From Giesbergeria anulus (lineage in GTDB: Bacteria; Pseudomonadota; Gammaproteobacteria; Burkholderiales; Burkholderiaceae_C), in contig NZ_FOGD01000001.1 in the NCBI RefSeq assembly GCF_900111115.1, positions 1 to 64,000 of the forward strand: a DNA stretch of 64,000 bases, given 5' to 3'. Of this stretch, positions 44,048-52,191 are shown piece by piece. Numbering within the stretch: the first letter of the stretch is position 1; every line of letters starts with the position of its first letter. The notes beneath the pieces are model-generated. The model saw only the letters and a program-made list of their open reading frames with translations, was not told the origin of the DNA and did not search any database. The position numbers and the translations under genes were made by a program.

Positions 44048-46291
44048 TTGGCAAAGAAACCCGCACCGCATTTGCAAAACTCTACACCCGCGCCCCAGTG
44101 GCAGACCACCGCTGTATCCAGCCGCACTACAACAGGCCTAGATAAGCCCTTGTTGCCATTGGGCGCTTTGATGCTGGCTACCTCGATGGGGAGCTGGGCG
44201 CAGACCAGCGAGCCACCCAGTGCTACCTTGCCTGCCGTCACGGTGCGTGAGGCGGTGCAGATCCAAAGCAAAGACACTTTGCAGGTTAAAAAAACCACCA
44301 TCGGCAAAGGCCAGCAAGAACTGCGCGACATTCCACAAAGCGTTACGGTGTTTACCGAGCGCCTGATGGACGACCGTAATCAAGACGACTTTCGTGAGGT
44401 ACTGCGCACCACGTCAGGCGTGACTTTTCAGGCGGGCGAGACCGGCGAAGAAGATGTGCGCCTGCGCGGCTTTTCCTTGGGCCAAGCTGGAGATATCTAC
44501 ATTGATGGCATGAAAGATGCCCCGTTGTATGAGCGCGACACCTTTAACAACGACCGGGTAGAAGTGCTCAAAGGCTCGGCCTCGATGTTGTTTGGTAAAG
44601 GCTCGACCGGCGGCGTGGTCAACCAAGTGAACAAAGCGCCACTGTTGATGGATCAGCACGAAGCCACTTATACCTTTGGCACTGGCAACGAGCACCGCGT
44701 CACGGGTGACTTTAACTTTAAGACCGGCGAAGATGCGGCTTTGCGCGTCAATGCGATGGTACACAACGCCGATAACCACGGTGCCACGCAGAAAAAGCGC
44801 GGCATTGCACCCACCTTCAGTTGGGGCATTGGCACCCGTGATGAGTTCTCGGTGGGTTTGTACTATTTGGACATCCAAGGGCGACCCTCTTACAACCACC
44901 CTTGGTTTTTGGACAATGGCGTGATCGTGCCATCGTTGCCCGCTAAGAATTACTACGGCCTGAGCAGTGATTATTTGAACACTTCGGCCAAGTACGTCAC
45001 GCTGTCGCATATCCACCGTTTTGACAATAATGGCGAGCTGACCACCCGCTTGCGCCACGGCACTTACGAGCGCGATTTGTGGGCCAGCGTGATCCGCTTT
45101 GGTACCGGCACCACGCTAGCAAACATCAATAACAGTACGGTAGTAACACGCTCCCCCAAGGGCCGTGTCGGTAGTAGCGATCTGACGCAACTGCAAAGCG
45201 ATTACACCAACACTTTTGATTGGCTGGGCAAGAAGCACGCGCTGATTGCTGGACTGGACATCTACCATGATGATGCCGAGCGCAACCAAAATTTTGCAGG
45301 CCCCGCCAGCGGCTTAAACACCACGGTGGGCACCCCAAACGATGGTGCTTGGCGTGCAGACACCCGTGGCAATCCGGCTTACAACAGTTTCACGGCGCGC
45401 AATGTCAGCTTGTACGCACAGGACACTATGAGCCTGACACCAGAGTTCAAACTGGTGGCGGGGTTGCGTTATGACCGTTTTAAGGCGTCGTACCACACCA
45501 GTGCCGATCTGAGCCATGCGCGCTCGGATGATCTGTGGAGCCCCCGTATTGGGGCTTTGTACCAGCCTAGCGATCTGGCTTCGTACTATGTATCGTATGG
45601 CACTTCGTACAACACTTCGGGCGATACCTACCAGTTTGGTAACCCCAATGCCGCGACTGAAAAAACGGCCAATACTCCGGCAGAGAAGAGCCGAAACTTT
45701 GAAATTGGCGGCAAATTTGAACTGTTTGACAAGCGCGCTAGCCTTGGAGTGGCCGCCTTCTACAGCGAAAAATACAACGAGCGCAATACCGACCCTGACA
45801 CCGCATCTACCCAGCAGTTGCTCTCGGGCAAGCGCCATGCCACCGGGATGGAGTTCAACTTGGCCGGGCGCGTCACGCCGCGTTGGGAAGTGTTTTATAA
45901 CCACACTTGGATTCCCAGTGCCAAAATCGACAAAAGCAATGTGGCCTTGGCCGCTAATGGTGGTGGTGCCCAAGTCAAGGGCGACCGCCCCGGCCTGACG
46001 CCCAAGCACAGCGGCAGCTTTTGGACGACCTACGCTGTCACGCCGCAGTGGCGTGTGGGTGCCGGTTTGAACTACCGGGGTCAGCAAAACCCCGAAGGCG
46101 CTCGCAACGTGCTGGCCGACAGTTTTGTTACGGCAGATGCGATGGTGGAATACAGCTTGAACGAAAAAACCTCGGTCAAGCTCAACGTCACCAACCTGAG
46201 CGATGAGCTGTATGCCGATAGCCTGTACCGTGGTTTCTATGCCCCCGGTGCTGCCCGTGCGGTGCAACTGACGCTCAAGACCCGTTTCTAA
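44048..46291 (+). CDS. fiu: TonB-dependent catecholate siderophore receptor, Fiu-like
   Basis: Outer-membrane receptor of 747 residues. It has a long N-terminal signal region (hydrophobic LLPLGALMLATSMGSWA, cleaved near SWA-QT), a plug domain with LRDIPQSVTVFTERLMDDR, LRGFSLGQAGDIYIDGMKD and VEVLKGSASMLFGKGSTGG, and a barrel ending in RAVQLTLKTRF with terminal Phe. The plug resembles Fiu and related catecholate receptors. The start is the TTG at 44048, placed by CGGAGG six bases earlier; no ATG fits as well. It is followed by a PiuC-type dioxygenase, the usual Fiu partner. Upstream Fur box predicts iron repression. Confidence 0.9.
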   Translation: MAKKPAPHLQNSTPAPQWQTTAVSSRTTTGLDKPLLPLGALMLATSMGSWAQTSEPPSATLPAVTVREAVQIQSKDTLQVKKTTIGKGQQELRDIPQSVTVFTERLMDDRNQDDFREVLRTTSGVTFQAGETGEEDVRLRGFSLGQAGDIYIDGMKDAPLYERDTFNNDRVEVLKGSASMLFGKGSTGGVVNQVNKAPLLMDQHEATYTFGTGNEHRVTGDFNFKTGEDAALRVNAMVHNADNHGATQKKRGIAPTFSWGIGTRDEFSVGLYYLDIQGRPSYNHPWFLDNGVIVPSLPAKNYYGLSSDYLNTSAKYVTLSHIHRFDNNGELTTRLRHGTYERDLWASVIRFGTGTTLANINNSTVVTRSPKGRVGSSDLTQLQSDYTNTFDWLGKKHALIAGLDIYHDDAERNQNFAGPASGLNTTVGTPNDGAWRADTRGNPAYNSFTARNVSLYAQDTMSLTPEFKLVAGLRYDRFKASYHTSADLSHARSDDLWSPRIGALYQPSDLASYYVSYGTSYNTSGDTYQFGNPNAATEKTANTPAEKSRNFEIGGKFELFDKRASLGVAAFYSEKYNERNTDPDTASTQQLLSGKRHATGMEFNLAGRVTPRWEVFYNHTWIPSAKIDKSNVALAANGGGAQVKGDRPGLTPKHSGSFWTTYAVTPQWRVGAGLNYRGQQNPEGARNVLADSFVTADAMVEYSLNEKTSVKLNVTNLSDELYADSLYRGFYAPGAARAVQLTLKTRF

Positions 46292-46330
46292 GCGGCCCAC
46301 CACCCTACTACCACGCACTGCTTGCCCCGT

Positions 46331-47020
46331 ATGTTTTTGCATCTGAAAAATATCCTCACCGCGCAAGAGGTTGAAACTGCCCGTGTTTTGCTAGGTGATG
46401 ATGCCCCTTGGATTGACGGGCGCAGCAGTGCCGGTGGGCAGGCGCTGGCACACAAGCGCAATGAGCAATTGGCCCAAGACAGCCCCCAAGCGCAGCAATT
46501 GCGTGCCTTGGTGCTGGCGGCCTTGCAGCGCGATGCCTTGTTCTTTTCAGCGGCCTTGCCCAAAAGGATTTTTAATCCGCTGTTTAACCGCTACAGCGGC
46601 GACAGCAACTTTTATGGCAACCATGTCGATGGTGCCGTGCTGCGCTCACGCTACCCAGAGCAGTGGGTGCGCAGCGATTTGTCTTGCACCATTTTTCTGG
46701 CCCAGCCAGAGGAGTACGACGGTGGCCAATTGCTGATCCGCGAAGCGCAAGGGGAGCGAGCCATCAAATTGCCTGCGGGCGATATGGTGCTCTATCCCAG
46801 CTCTACCGTGCACCAAGTGGCCCCGGTGACGCGGGGGGCGCGCATTGCCAGCTTCTTTTGGATAGAAAGCATGGTGCGCTCGCTAGAACAGCGCCAATTG
46901 CTGTTCGATATGGACATGGACTTGCTGCGCCTGCGCAGTGCCGTGGGCGAAACTGCCCCCGCCGTGGTGGGGCTGACGGGCACTTACCATAACCTGCTGC
47001 GTATGTGGGCCGATGTCTGA
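46331..47020 (+). CDS. piuC: Fe(II)/2-oxoglutarate-dependent dioxygenase PiuC/YbiX
   Basis: PKHD-type hydroxylase of 229 residues, typically encoded beside iron-regulated receptors such as Fiu or PiuA. The iron facial triad is visible as HVDGAV (HxD) in FYGNHVDGAVLRSR and the distal His in SSTVHQVAPVTRGARIASFF, whose Arg binds 2-oxoglutarate. DLSCTIFLAQPEEYDGGQL is family-typical. An in-frame TTG at 46322 exists; ATG 46331 matches the usual N-terminus. It overlaps the next gene by 8 nt. Its substrate is not established. Confidence 0.92.
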   Translation: MFLHLKNILTAQEVETARVLLGDDAPWIDGRSSAGGQALAHKRNEQLAQDSPQAQQLRALVLAALQRDALFFSAALPKRIFNPLFNRYSGDSNFYGNHVDGAVLRSRYPEQWVRSDLSCTIFLAQPEEYDGGQLLIREAQGERAIKLPAGDMVLYPSSTVHQVAPVTRGARIASFFWIESMVRSLEQRQLLFDMDMDLLRLRSAVGETAPAVVGLTGTYHNLLRMWADV

Positions 47021-48149
47021 GCGGATGATGCACAGATTACAACGCCAGACGGTGCCCGCCAGCATCGTCAATTTGGCTGACCACGAGCAGCAGGCTAGGC
47101 AACACCTCGACGATAACGCTTGGGCCTACTTTGGCGGTGGTGCCGGTGATGAAATCACCTTGCGCGCCAACCGCACGGCTTGGGATGCCTTGCGCCTGCA
47201 ACCGCGTGTGTTGCAGCGCTTGGCGGGCGGCCATACCCGCACTACCTTGCTGGGCCGTACCTTGGCGCACCCCATGATGTTGGCTCCGGTGGCGTTTCAA
47301 AGGCTAGCCCATATCGATGGTGAATTAGCCAGCGCCTATGCCGCCGCCGCTTTGGGCACGGGCATGGTGTTAAGCACCCAAGCCAGTACCCCGCTAGAGA
47401 CGGTGGCGCAAGCCTTTTTGGCCGATGTAGGCAGTGGCCCGCTGTGGTTTCAGTTGTATTTACAGCATGACCGGGGTTTTACCCGCACTTTGGTGCAGCG
47501 CGCCGAGGCCGCTGGATATGAAGCCTTGGTGCTGACAGTGGATGCTCCAGTGAGCGGCATCCGCGACCGCGAGCGCCGAGTGGGGTTCCATTTGCCCCCT
47601 GGTATCCGTGCGGTTAATTTGGATGGCTTGTCACCGCGCCCGTCCCGGCCTTTGCAGGCGGGGCGCAGTGCCCTGTTCGATGATTTACTGCACGATGCGC
47701 CCACTTGGGACGATGTGCAATGGCTGCAATCGATTACCCACTTGCCAGTGCTGCTCAAGGGCGTGCTGCACCCCGACGACGCCCGACAGGCCGCTGCCAT
47801 CGGTGTGGCCGGGTTGATTGTGTCTAACCACGGTGGGCGTACCTTAGATACCGCATTGACGACCGCCCAAGCGCTGCCTGCGATAGTACAGGCCGTACAG
47901 GGGCGCTTGCCGGTGCTAGTGGATGGCGGTATTCGCCGGGGCACCGATGTGTTCAAGGCGCTGGCGCTGGGGGCCAGTGCCGTATTACTGGGGCGGCCCG
48001 CCATTCATGGATTGGCTAACGCCGGGGCGGTGGGCGTAGCCCATGTGCTGCGTCTGTTGCGCGATGAGCTGGAGGCCACGATGGCCCTGATGGGTTGCGC
48101 CACACTGGCCGATGTGGCAGCGGCCAATCTGCTGGGCAACCCAGCCTAG
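47013..48149 (+). CDS. FMN-dependent alpha-hydroxy-acid oxidizing protein (LldD/glycolate oxidase family)
   Basis: A 378-residue TIM-barrel flavoenzyme oxidising an L-2-hydroxy acid, perhaps lactate. Family blocks are AWAYFGGGAGDEITLRAN, HPMMLAPVAFQRLAHIDGE, FQLYLQHDRGFTRTLVQRAE, LTVDAPVSGIRDRERR, and the active-site region LIVSNHGGRTLDTA with VLVDGGIRRGTDVFKALALG for FMN. The start overlaps piuC by 8 nt, so it belongs to the iron-regulated transcript. Its role in iron nutrition is unclear. Confidence 0.9.
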   Translation: MSERMMHRLQRQTVPASIVNLADHEQQARQHLDDNAWAYFGGGAGDEITLRANRTAWDALRLQPRVLQRLAGGHTRTTLLGRTLAHPMMLAPVAFQRLAHIDGELASAYAAAALGTGMVLSTQASTPLETVAQAFLADVGSGPLWFQLYLQHDRGFTRTLVQRAEAAGYEALVLTVDAPVSGIRDRERRVGFHLPPGIRAVNLDGLSPRPSRPLQAGRSALFDDLLHDAPTWDDVQWLQSITHLPVLLKGVLHPDDARQAAAIGVAGLIVSNHGGRTLDTALTTAQALPAIVQAVQGRLPVLVDGGIRRGTDVFKALALGASAVLLGRPAIHGLANAGAVGVAHVLRLLRDELEATMALMGCATLADVAAANLLGNPA

Positions 48150-48185
48150 CGTCGGGCGTAATCCCATCTTGGCAGCATAGATTTA

Positions 48186-48213
48186 TTGAATGAGAAGAAT
48201 TCTCATTTATAAT
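48186..48213 (+). promoter_or_regulatory. Promoter with embedded near-perfect Fur box
   Basis: TTGAAT (48186-48191), a 16-nt spacer and TATAAT (48208-48213) form a good sigma-70 promoter. The spacer carries AATGAGAA-GAA-TTCTCATT (48189-48207), an inverted repeat with perfect 8-bp arms of Fur-box type. Fur binding would block RNA polymerase directly. It drives bfd and probably tonB-exbB-exbD-hemP. Confidence 0.85.
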
Positions 48214-48256
48214 TCAGACAGTTCTTCCAACGGTTTTATTTGCTGGAGTGTCTGTC

Positions 48257-48481
48257 ATGATTGTGTGTGTTTGCCGCCGGGTCTCTGACCGTGACATTGC
48301 CCGCCATGCCCACGCTGGCATGGGGTTTGACGATATTCAGTTTGAGCTGGGTGTGGCCACCCAATGTGGCCGCTGCGAGGGCTGCGCCCGCGATGTGGTG
48401 GCCCAGTGCCATGCCAGTCGGCCTGTGGCGGCTTTGCACAATATGTTGGTAGCGCCCCATGCCCACGGGGCTGGGGTCTAG
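48257..48481 (+). CDS. bfd: Bacterioferritin-associated ferredoxin (Bfd-like 2Fe-2S protein)
   Basis: A 74-residue BFD-domain protein that would deliver electrons to release iron from bacterioferritin. The cluster ligands are visible as CVC near the N-terminus and CGRCEGC in the middle. ATG 48257 is 8 nt after CTGGAG; a GTG at 48248 is less likely. It lies under the Fur-controlled promoter at 48186. Confidence 0.92.
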   Translation: MIVCVCRRVSDRDIARHAHAGMGFDDIQFELGVATQCGRCEGCARDVVAQCHASRPVAALHNMLVAPHAHGAGV

Positions 48482-48487
48482 TTCGCC

Positions 48488-48559
48488 ATGATGCTGTCCA
48501 TCTTTGCAGGCAGTGCCTTGTTGGTAGTGGTTTCGGCTTGGTGGATTTTTCACCGTTGA
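48488..48559 (+). CDS. Very small single-helix membrane peptide (23 residues)
   Basis: ATG 48488 to TGA 48559 encodes MMLSIFAGSALLVVVSAWWI followed by FHR. It is almost entirely one hydrophobic helix with a basic end, like CcoS-type or other single-span peptides. It starts 6 nt after the bfd stop, in the bfd-tonB gap of 140 nt. The ribosome site is weak. No family can be named; it may be chance, but its composition and position between bfd and tonB are suggestive. Confidence 0.4.
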   Translation: MMLSIFAGSALLVVVSAWWIFHR

Positions 48560-48621
48560 GCAGGCCCCACCGGGTGTAAGTTTTATATTGGCTTGGGGTG
48601 CTGGCCGTTATTGATGGTTCT

Positions 48622-49335
48622 ATGTCTTCTTTTGATCGTGTTGCTTTTCCTGTTGTTTCTACCCGCCATGCGCTGATTGCTTCTGGCGTGGTGCTGGCCC
48701 ATGCCGTCGGGCTGTGGACTTTGCAGGCAGGGTTGTTGCGCAAGGCCGCTCCACAAGAAGTTGTGGTACCTGCCCAAGTGTTGGCCGAGTTCTTGGTGGC
48801 GGCTCCACCCCCAGCGCCCCCACCTCCGGCACCGCCTGCACCCAAGACGCCGCCCGTGCCGCGTCCGGCGGTGGTTAAAACCCCGATGCCACGGCCTGCC
48901 CCTGTGCCGCTGCCAGTTGCCCATGCACCGGCCACCCCCAATGCCCCCGTAGTGCAGGCCAGTGAGGCGGCTCCGGCCCCTGTGTCTGCACCAGTAGCGC
49001 CGCCCTCTCCCCCGGCACCACCTGCTCCTCCAGCACCCCCGGCCCCGCCACGGATTGAGTTGCCTTCCAGCCATGCCGCTTATCTGCAAAACCCAGCACC
49101 AGCGTACCCTGCTATCAGCAAGCGCATGGGCGAGCAAGGCAAGGTCGTGCTGCGCGTGCTGATTGGTGCTGATGGGTTGCCGCAGCAGGTGCAATTACAG
49201 CAATCGAGCGGCTATGACCGGTTAGACCGCCAAGCCCAAGAGGCCGTGATGCGTTGGCGCTTTGTGCCCGGCAAGCGCAACGGTGTACCTGAGACCATGT
49301 GGAATCTGGTGCCGATCAATTTTGTTCTCGAATAA
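48622..49335 (+). CDS. tonB: Energy transducer TonB
   Basis: A 237-residue TonB. One N-terminal TM helix (HALIASGVVLAHAVGLWTL) is followed by a long Pro/Ala-rich periplasm-spanning region (about residues 50-150) and a C-terminal TonB domain with NPAPAYPAISKRMGEQGKVV, LRVLIGADGLPQQVQLQQSS and AVMRWRFVPGKRNG. ATG 48622 precedes the TM helix. It is 24 nt from exbB. It would energise the Fiu-like receptor and, plausibly, BtuB. Confidence 0.93.
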   Translation: MSSFDRVAFPVVSTRHALIASGVVLAHAVGLWTLQAGLLRKAAPQEVVVPAQVLAEFLVAAPPPAPPPPAPPAPKTPPVPRPAVVKTPMPRPAPVPLPVAHAPATPNAPVVQASEAAPAPVSAPVAPPSPPAPPAPPAPPAPPRIELPSSHAAYLQNPAPAYPAISKRMGEQGKVVLRVLIGADGLPQQVQLQQSSGYDRLDRQAQEAVMRWRFVPGKRNGVPETMWNLVPINFVLE

Positions 49336-49359
49336 TTAAATCCATCGTCAGGAGTTTTC

Positions 49360-50079
49360 ATGGAATCGCAATTTGGCTTGGCCCACGTCTGGATGCAGGG
49401 TGATTTTGTCACCCGTCTGGTAGCAGTGCTGCTGCTGGGCATGTCGCTGGCGTCGTGGATCGTCATCATCATCAAGGCGCTGGATATCATCAAATTCAAG
49501 CAACACGCACGGGCGGCCTTGGGGTTTTGGCACAGCGAAGATTTTGCGGCTGGCTTAGAAAAGCTCGGTGCTGATCCGGCCAATCCTTTTCGCCAGTTGG
49601 CTATTGAGGGGCGCGAAGCCACCGCCCACCACCGCCAAACCAAAAGCCAATTGCACGATAGCTTGGACGTGAGCGATTGGGTCACGGGTTGTCTGCGCAA
49701 CAACATTGATGAGTTCACCGCCCGTTTGCAATCGGGGCTGGCTATTTTGGCCTCGGTGGGTTCTACAGCTCCTTTTATTGGCCTGTTTGGCACCGTTTGG
49801 GGCATCTACCATGCCTTGATTGCCATCGGTACGTCGGGCCAATCGACGATTGACAAAGTGGCTGGCCCCATTGGCGAGGCCCTCATCATGACGGCACTGG
49901 GGCTGGCCGTGGCTATTCCGGCGGTGCTGGGTTACAACGCGCTGGTGCGGGGCAACAAGTCCATCCTGAACCGTCTGAACAGTTTTGCCCATGACTTGCA
50001 CGCTTATTGCGTGACTGGTGCCCGTGTCTCTGTTGGTGTCGAAGTAGGCAAGGTTCATCCCTTGAAGAAAGGGGTTTGA
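49360..50079 (+). CDS. exbB: TonB-system proton channel ExbB
   Basis: A 239-residue MotA/TolQ/ExbB-family protein with three TM segments: VAVLLLGMSLASWIVIII, a pair around GLAILASVGSTAPFIGLFGT with VWGIYHAL, and ALIMTALGLAVAIPAVLGYN. It forms the proton channel with ExbD. A GGAG ribosome site precedes ATG 49360. Confidence 0.94.
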   Translation: MESQFGLAHVWMQGDFVTRLVAVLLLGMSLASWIVIIIKALDIIKFKQHARAALGFWHSEDFAAGLEKLGADPANPFRQLAIEGREATAHHRQTKSQLHDSLDVSDWVTGCLRNNIDEFTARLQSGLAILASVGSTAPFIGLFGTVWGIYHALIAIGTSGQSTIDKVAGPIGEALIMTALGLAVAIPAVLGYNALVRGNKSILNRLNSFAHDLHAYCVTGARVSVGVEVGKVHPLKKGV

Positions 50080-50081
50080 GC

Positions 50082-50489
50082 ATGGCCTTTGGAACCCAAG
50101 ACGATACCGATGAGGTGATGAACGAAATCAACATGACACCACTGGTGGATGTCATGCTGGTGCTACTCATCATCTTCATTATTACCGTGCCGGTAATGAA
50201 GCACTCGGTCAATGTGGATTTGCCCCGTGCCAGCAATCAGCCTGAACTGATTAAACCTGAGACGGTGCGCCTGAGCGTGGCTGCCGATGGGGCCTACTTT
50301 CTCAATGGCGCACCCATAGAGGAGGAGCAACTGGAGGCCCTGCTGAAAACTGAAGCTGCCAAAGAGCCACAACCCGATTTGCATATCCGGGGCGACAAGG
50401 CGGTGCGCTATGAGCGTGTGGCCCAAGCAATGGCTACCGCCCAGCGTGCCGGTGTACGCAAAATCGGTTTTGTCACCGACCCCCAATAA
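50082..50489 (+). CDS. exbD: TonB-system accessory protein ExbD
   Basis: A 135-residue ExbD/TolR-family protein: INMTPLVDVMLVLLIIFIIT with the conserved proton-carrying Asp, then PVMKHSVNVDLPRAS and a periplasmic domain ending AGVRKIGFVTDPQ. Start ATG 50082 is 2 nt after exbB. Confidence 0.94.
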   Translation: MAFGTQDDTDEVMNEINMTPLVDVMLVLLIIFIITVPVMKHSVNVDLPRASNQPELIKPETVRLSVAADGAYFLNGAPIEEEQLEALLKTEAAKEPQPDLHIRGDKAVRYERVAQAMATAQRAGVRKIGFVTDPQ

Positions 50490-50513
50490 TTTTTGCCTTG
50501 GAGTATGGACACC

Positions 50514-50750
50514 ATGTACGCCAGTTTGACCGGTTCTTCGCTCTCTCTTGCTGCTGCGGCCTTGGGGGGCGCTGCCCCCCAAGAGCCGTCTGCCTCTGCC
50601 GCCTTAGAGGTGCATGGCAGCACACCAGCGCTAGACGCTTTAGACAGCCAAGATTTGTTGCAAGGCCGCAAGACGGTGGCCATTGCACACAATGGCAACG
50701 TGTACCGCTTGCAGGCCACCCGCTTGGGTAAATTGATTTTGACGAAATAG
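50514..50750 (+). CDS. hemP: Hemin uptake protein HemP
   Basis: A small protein (78 residues) with a variable Ala/Ser-rich N-terminus and a C-terminal HemP domain: LLQGRKTVAIAHNGNVYRLQ then ATRLGKLILTK, a nearly invariant ending. Two close ATGs exist; GGAG at 50500-50503 is spaced better for 50514 than for 50505. In Burkholderiales HemP (HmuP) is reported as a regulator of heme receptor genes. It lies at the end of the Fur-controlled tonB-exbBD unit. Confidence 0.9.
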   Translation: MYASLTGSSLSLAAAALGGAAPQEPSASAALEVHGSTPALDALDSQDLLQGRKTVAIAHNGNVYRLQATRLGKLILTK

Positions 50751-50782
50751 GTTTCATCGTGGGGCGACTCCCGGGTTTGTTG

Positions 50783-50804
50783 CGAGCCCGTTCGGGTCGT
50801 TTTT
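50783..50804 (+). terminator. Terminator candidate after hemP
   Basis: CGAGCCC and GGGTCG around a GTTC loop form a bulged stem (50783-50799) followed by five T. It is 33 nt past the hemP stop. Confidence 0.5.
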
Positions 50805-50910
50805 GCCAGCCAACGGTTTTTTGCCGCGTAGCCAGGCTTTTTTTGCGTCAGGAACTTTTTCGGATGGGGTAGCTCTAAACTGTTGATTCTTCCCATGATT
50901 TGTGGGGGTA

Positions 50911-50937
50911 TTGATTCCTATAGGAAAGCCCCCATCT
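50911..50937 (+). promoter_or_regulatory. Heat-shock (sigma-32-type) promoter candidate for the yccA-like gene
   Basis: TTGATT (50911-50916), 13 nt, then CCCCATCT (50930-50937) fits the sigma-32 pattern CTTGAA-N13-CCCCATnT. It is 46 nt before the start codon. A sigma-70 -10 (TAAAAT, 50937-50942) overlaps but has a poor spacer. Confidence 0.5.
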
Positions 50938-50982
50938 AAAATTCAGACGCCTGCGCTGTGCAGGTCACTCAGGAGCACATTT

Positions 50983-51684
50983 ATGAACGACCGTCTAACG
51001 GCCCTCCACTCCTCTGCGGACTATGGCTACGGCATCTCGCAGGATCAGCGCCAAAAGGTGCTGCGCAATACTTACTGGCTGCTGGCCTTGAGCTTGGTGC
51101 CTACAGTGCTGGGCGCTTGGATTGGCGTAGCTACCGGCATCACTTCCATGCTCAGTGGTGGCGTGGGCATGATCGTGTTTATGGCCGGTGCCTTTGGCTT
51201 TATGTTTGCCATCGAGAAAACCAAGCATTCGGCCATGGGTGTGCCGGTGCTGTTGGCCTTTACCTTCTTTATGGGCTTGATGCTGTCGCGCATGATTGGC
51301 TCGGTGCTCGGCTTCAAAAACGGCTCTGAACTCATCATGACTGCCTTTGCCGGTACCGCTGGTGTGTTTGTCGTCATGGCTAGCTTGGCTAGCGTCATCA
51401 AGCGCGATTTGTCGGGCATGGGCAAGTGGCTGATGGTGGGCGCTTTGGTGCTGATGGTCGGTGCTGTCATCAATGTGTTTGTGGGCTCTAGCGCGGGCAT
51501 GATGGCTATTTCGGTGGCTGCCATTGGTATTTTTAGCGCCTACATGCTGTATGACCTCAAGCAGATCATTGACGGCGGCGAGACCAACTACATCAGCGCC
51601 ACTTTGGCCCTGTATATGGACATCTTTAACGTCTTCCAGAGCCTGTTGGCCCTGCTGGGCATTTTTGGTGGCGAGCGCGAATAA
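50983..51684 (+). CDS. yccA: Bax inhibitor-1/YccA-family membrane protein
   Basis: A 233-residue inner-membrane protein with seven hydrophobic segments; YccA in E. coli modulates the FtsH protease. Family features are LRNTYWLLALSLVPTVLGAW near the N-terminus, FTFFMGLMLSRMIGSVLGF, and the C-terminal IFSAYMLYDLKQIIDGGETN with conserved acidic residues, followed by ATLALYMDIFNVFQSLL. AGGAG at 50971-50975 sets the start. A terminator follows closely. Confidence 0.92.
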   Translation: MNDRLTALHSSADYGYGISQDQRQKVLRNTYWLLALSLVPTVLGAWIGVATGITSMLSGGVGMIVFMAGAFGFMFAIEKTKHSAMGVPVLLAFTFFMGLMLSRMIGSVLGFKNGSELIMTAFAGTAGVFVVMASLASVIKRDLSGMGKWLMVGALVLMVGAVINVFVGSSAGMMAISVAAIGIFSAYMLYDLKQIIDGGETNYISATLALYMDIFNVFQSLLALLGIFGGERE

Positions 51685-51709
51685 GCATCTACGCTTTTCT
51701 TGCCCCTTC

Positions 51710-51731
51710 AAGCCCCGCAAGGGGCTTTTTT
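51710..51731 (+). terminator. Rho-independent terminator after the yccA-like gene
   Basis: Stem AAGCCCC (51710-51716) with GGGGCTT (51721-51727), GCAA tetraloop, T-run to 51731. Confidence 0.88.
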
Positions 51732-51824
51732 CATGGCCGCTGCCCAGAGTAATCTGGGGTGGAGGGCTTCATTCTGCCCCGACCTGTGCCGATAATGGGA
51801 AACATGTTCCAGAAAGTGCCCCCC

Positions 51825-52169
51825 ATGCTGCTACGCTTTACCCCCCTTTTTGCCTTGCTGCTCCTGACCGGCTGCGAGATTCCGGGCCTGATTCCTAACC
51901 CGGCAACAGTGCAAAAAGAGGCCGAGGCCAAGGCCATCGGCAGTGCTTGTCGCCATGCCCTGCGTGGCCTAGAAGATTGCTACATCCTTAACCCCAAGGC
52001 CCCTAAGGCGTCGGTGTTTGCGGGCTGGAAGGATATGGATGGCTACATGCGCGACAACAAAATTGACGGCACGCCCTCGGTGCTGGGCAAGGCCGAAAAA
52101 GCAGCCAAGCCCCCCACCGAAGAAATTATTCAGCCCTCGCGTGGGGCTACCAGCGAGCGGCGCAGTTAA
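51825..52169 (+). CDS. Putative small lipoprotein of unknown function
   Basis: A 114-residue protein with a lipoprotein signal: a hydrophobic LFALLLL and lipobox LLTGC (acylated Cys about residue 17). The mature part contains EAEAKAIGSACRHALRGLED with a second Cys, CYILNPKAPKASVFAGWKDM, and a Pro-rich end. Two further ATGs upstream (51795, 51804) are possible. I recognise no domain. The mature protein should be anchored in the outer or inner membrane. Confidence 0.7.
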   Translation: MLLRFTPLFALLLLTGCEIPGLIPNPATVQKEAEAKAIGSACRHALRGLEDCYILNPKAPKASVFAGWKDMDGYMRDNKIDGTPSVLGKAEKAAKPPTEEIIQPSRGATSERRS

Positions 52170-52191
52170 GCAGGCGTTTGTTCACGCGTGC

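Noticed and set aside
43469-44077. 208-codon minus-strand frame across the SWIB gene
   Set aside because: It is a Gly/Ser-rich mirror of the Ala/Pro/Lys tail and crosses the terminator and Fur box.
45314-46366. 350-codon minus-strand frame opposite the Fiu-like receptor
   Set aside because: The receptor barrel motifs on the plus strand are continuous to the terminal Phe; the antisense product has no recognisable motif.
48770-49060. Pro/Ala-rich repeats taken as a tandem-repeat locus
   Set aside because: They are the normal periplasm-spanning region of TonB and show no exact DNA-level unit.
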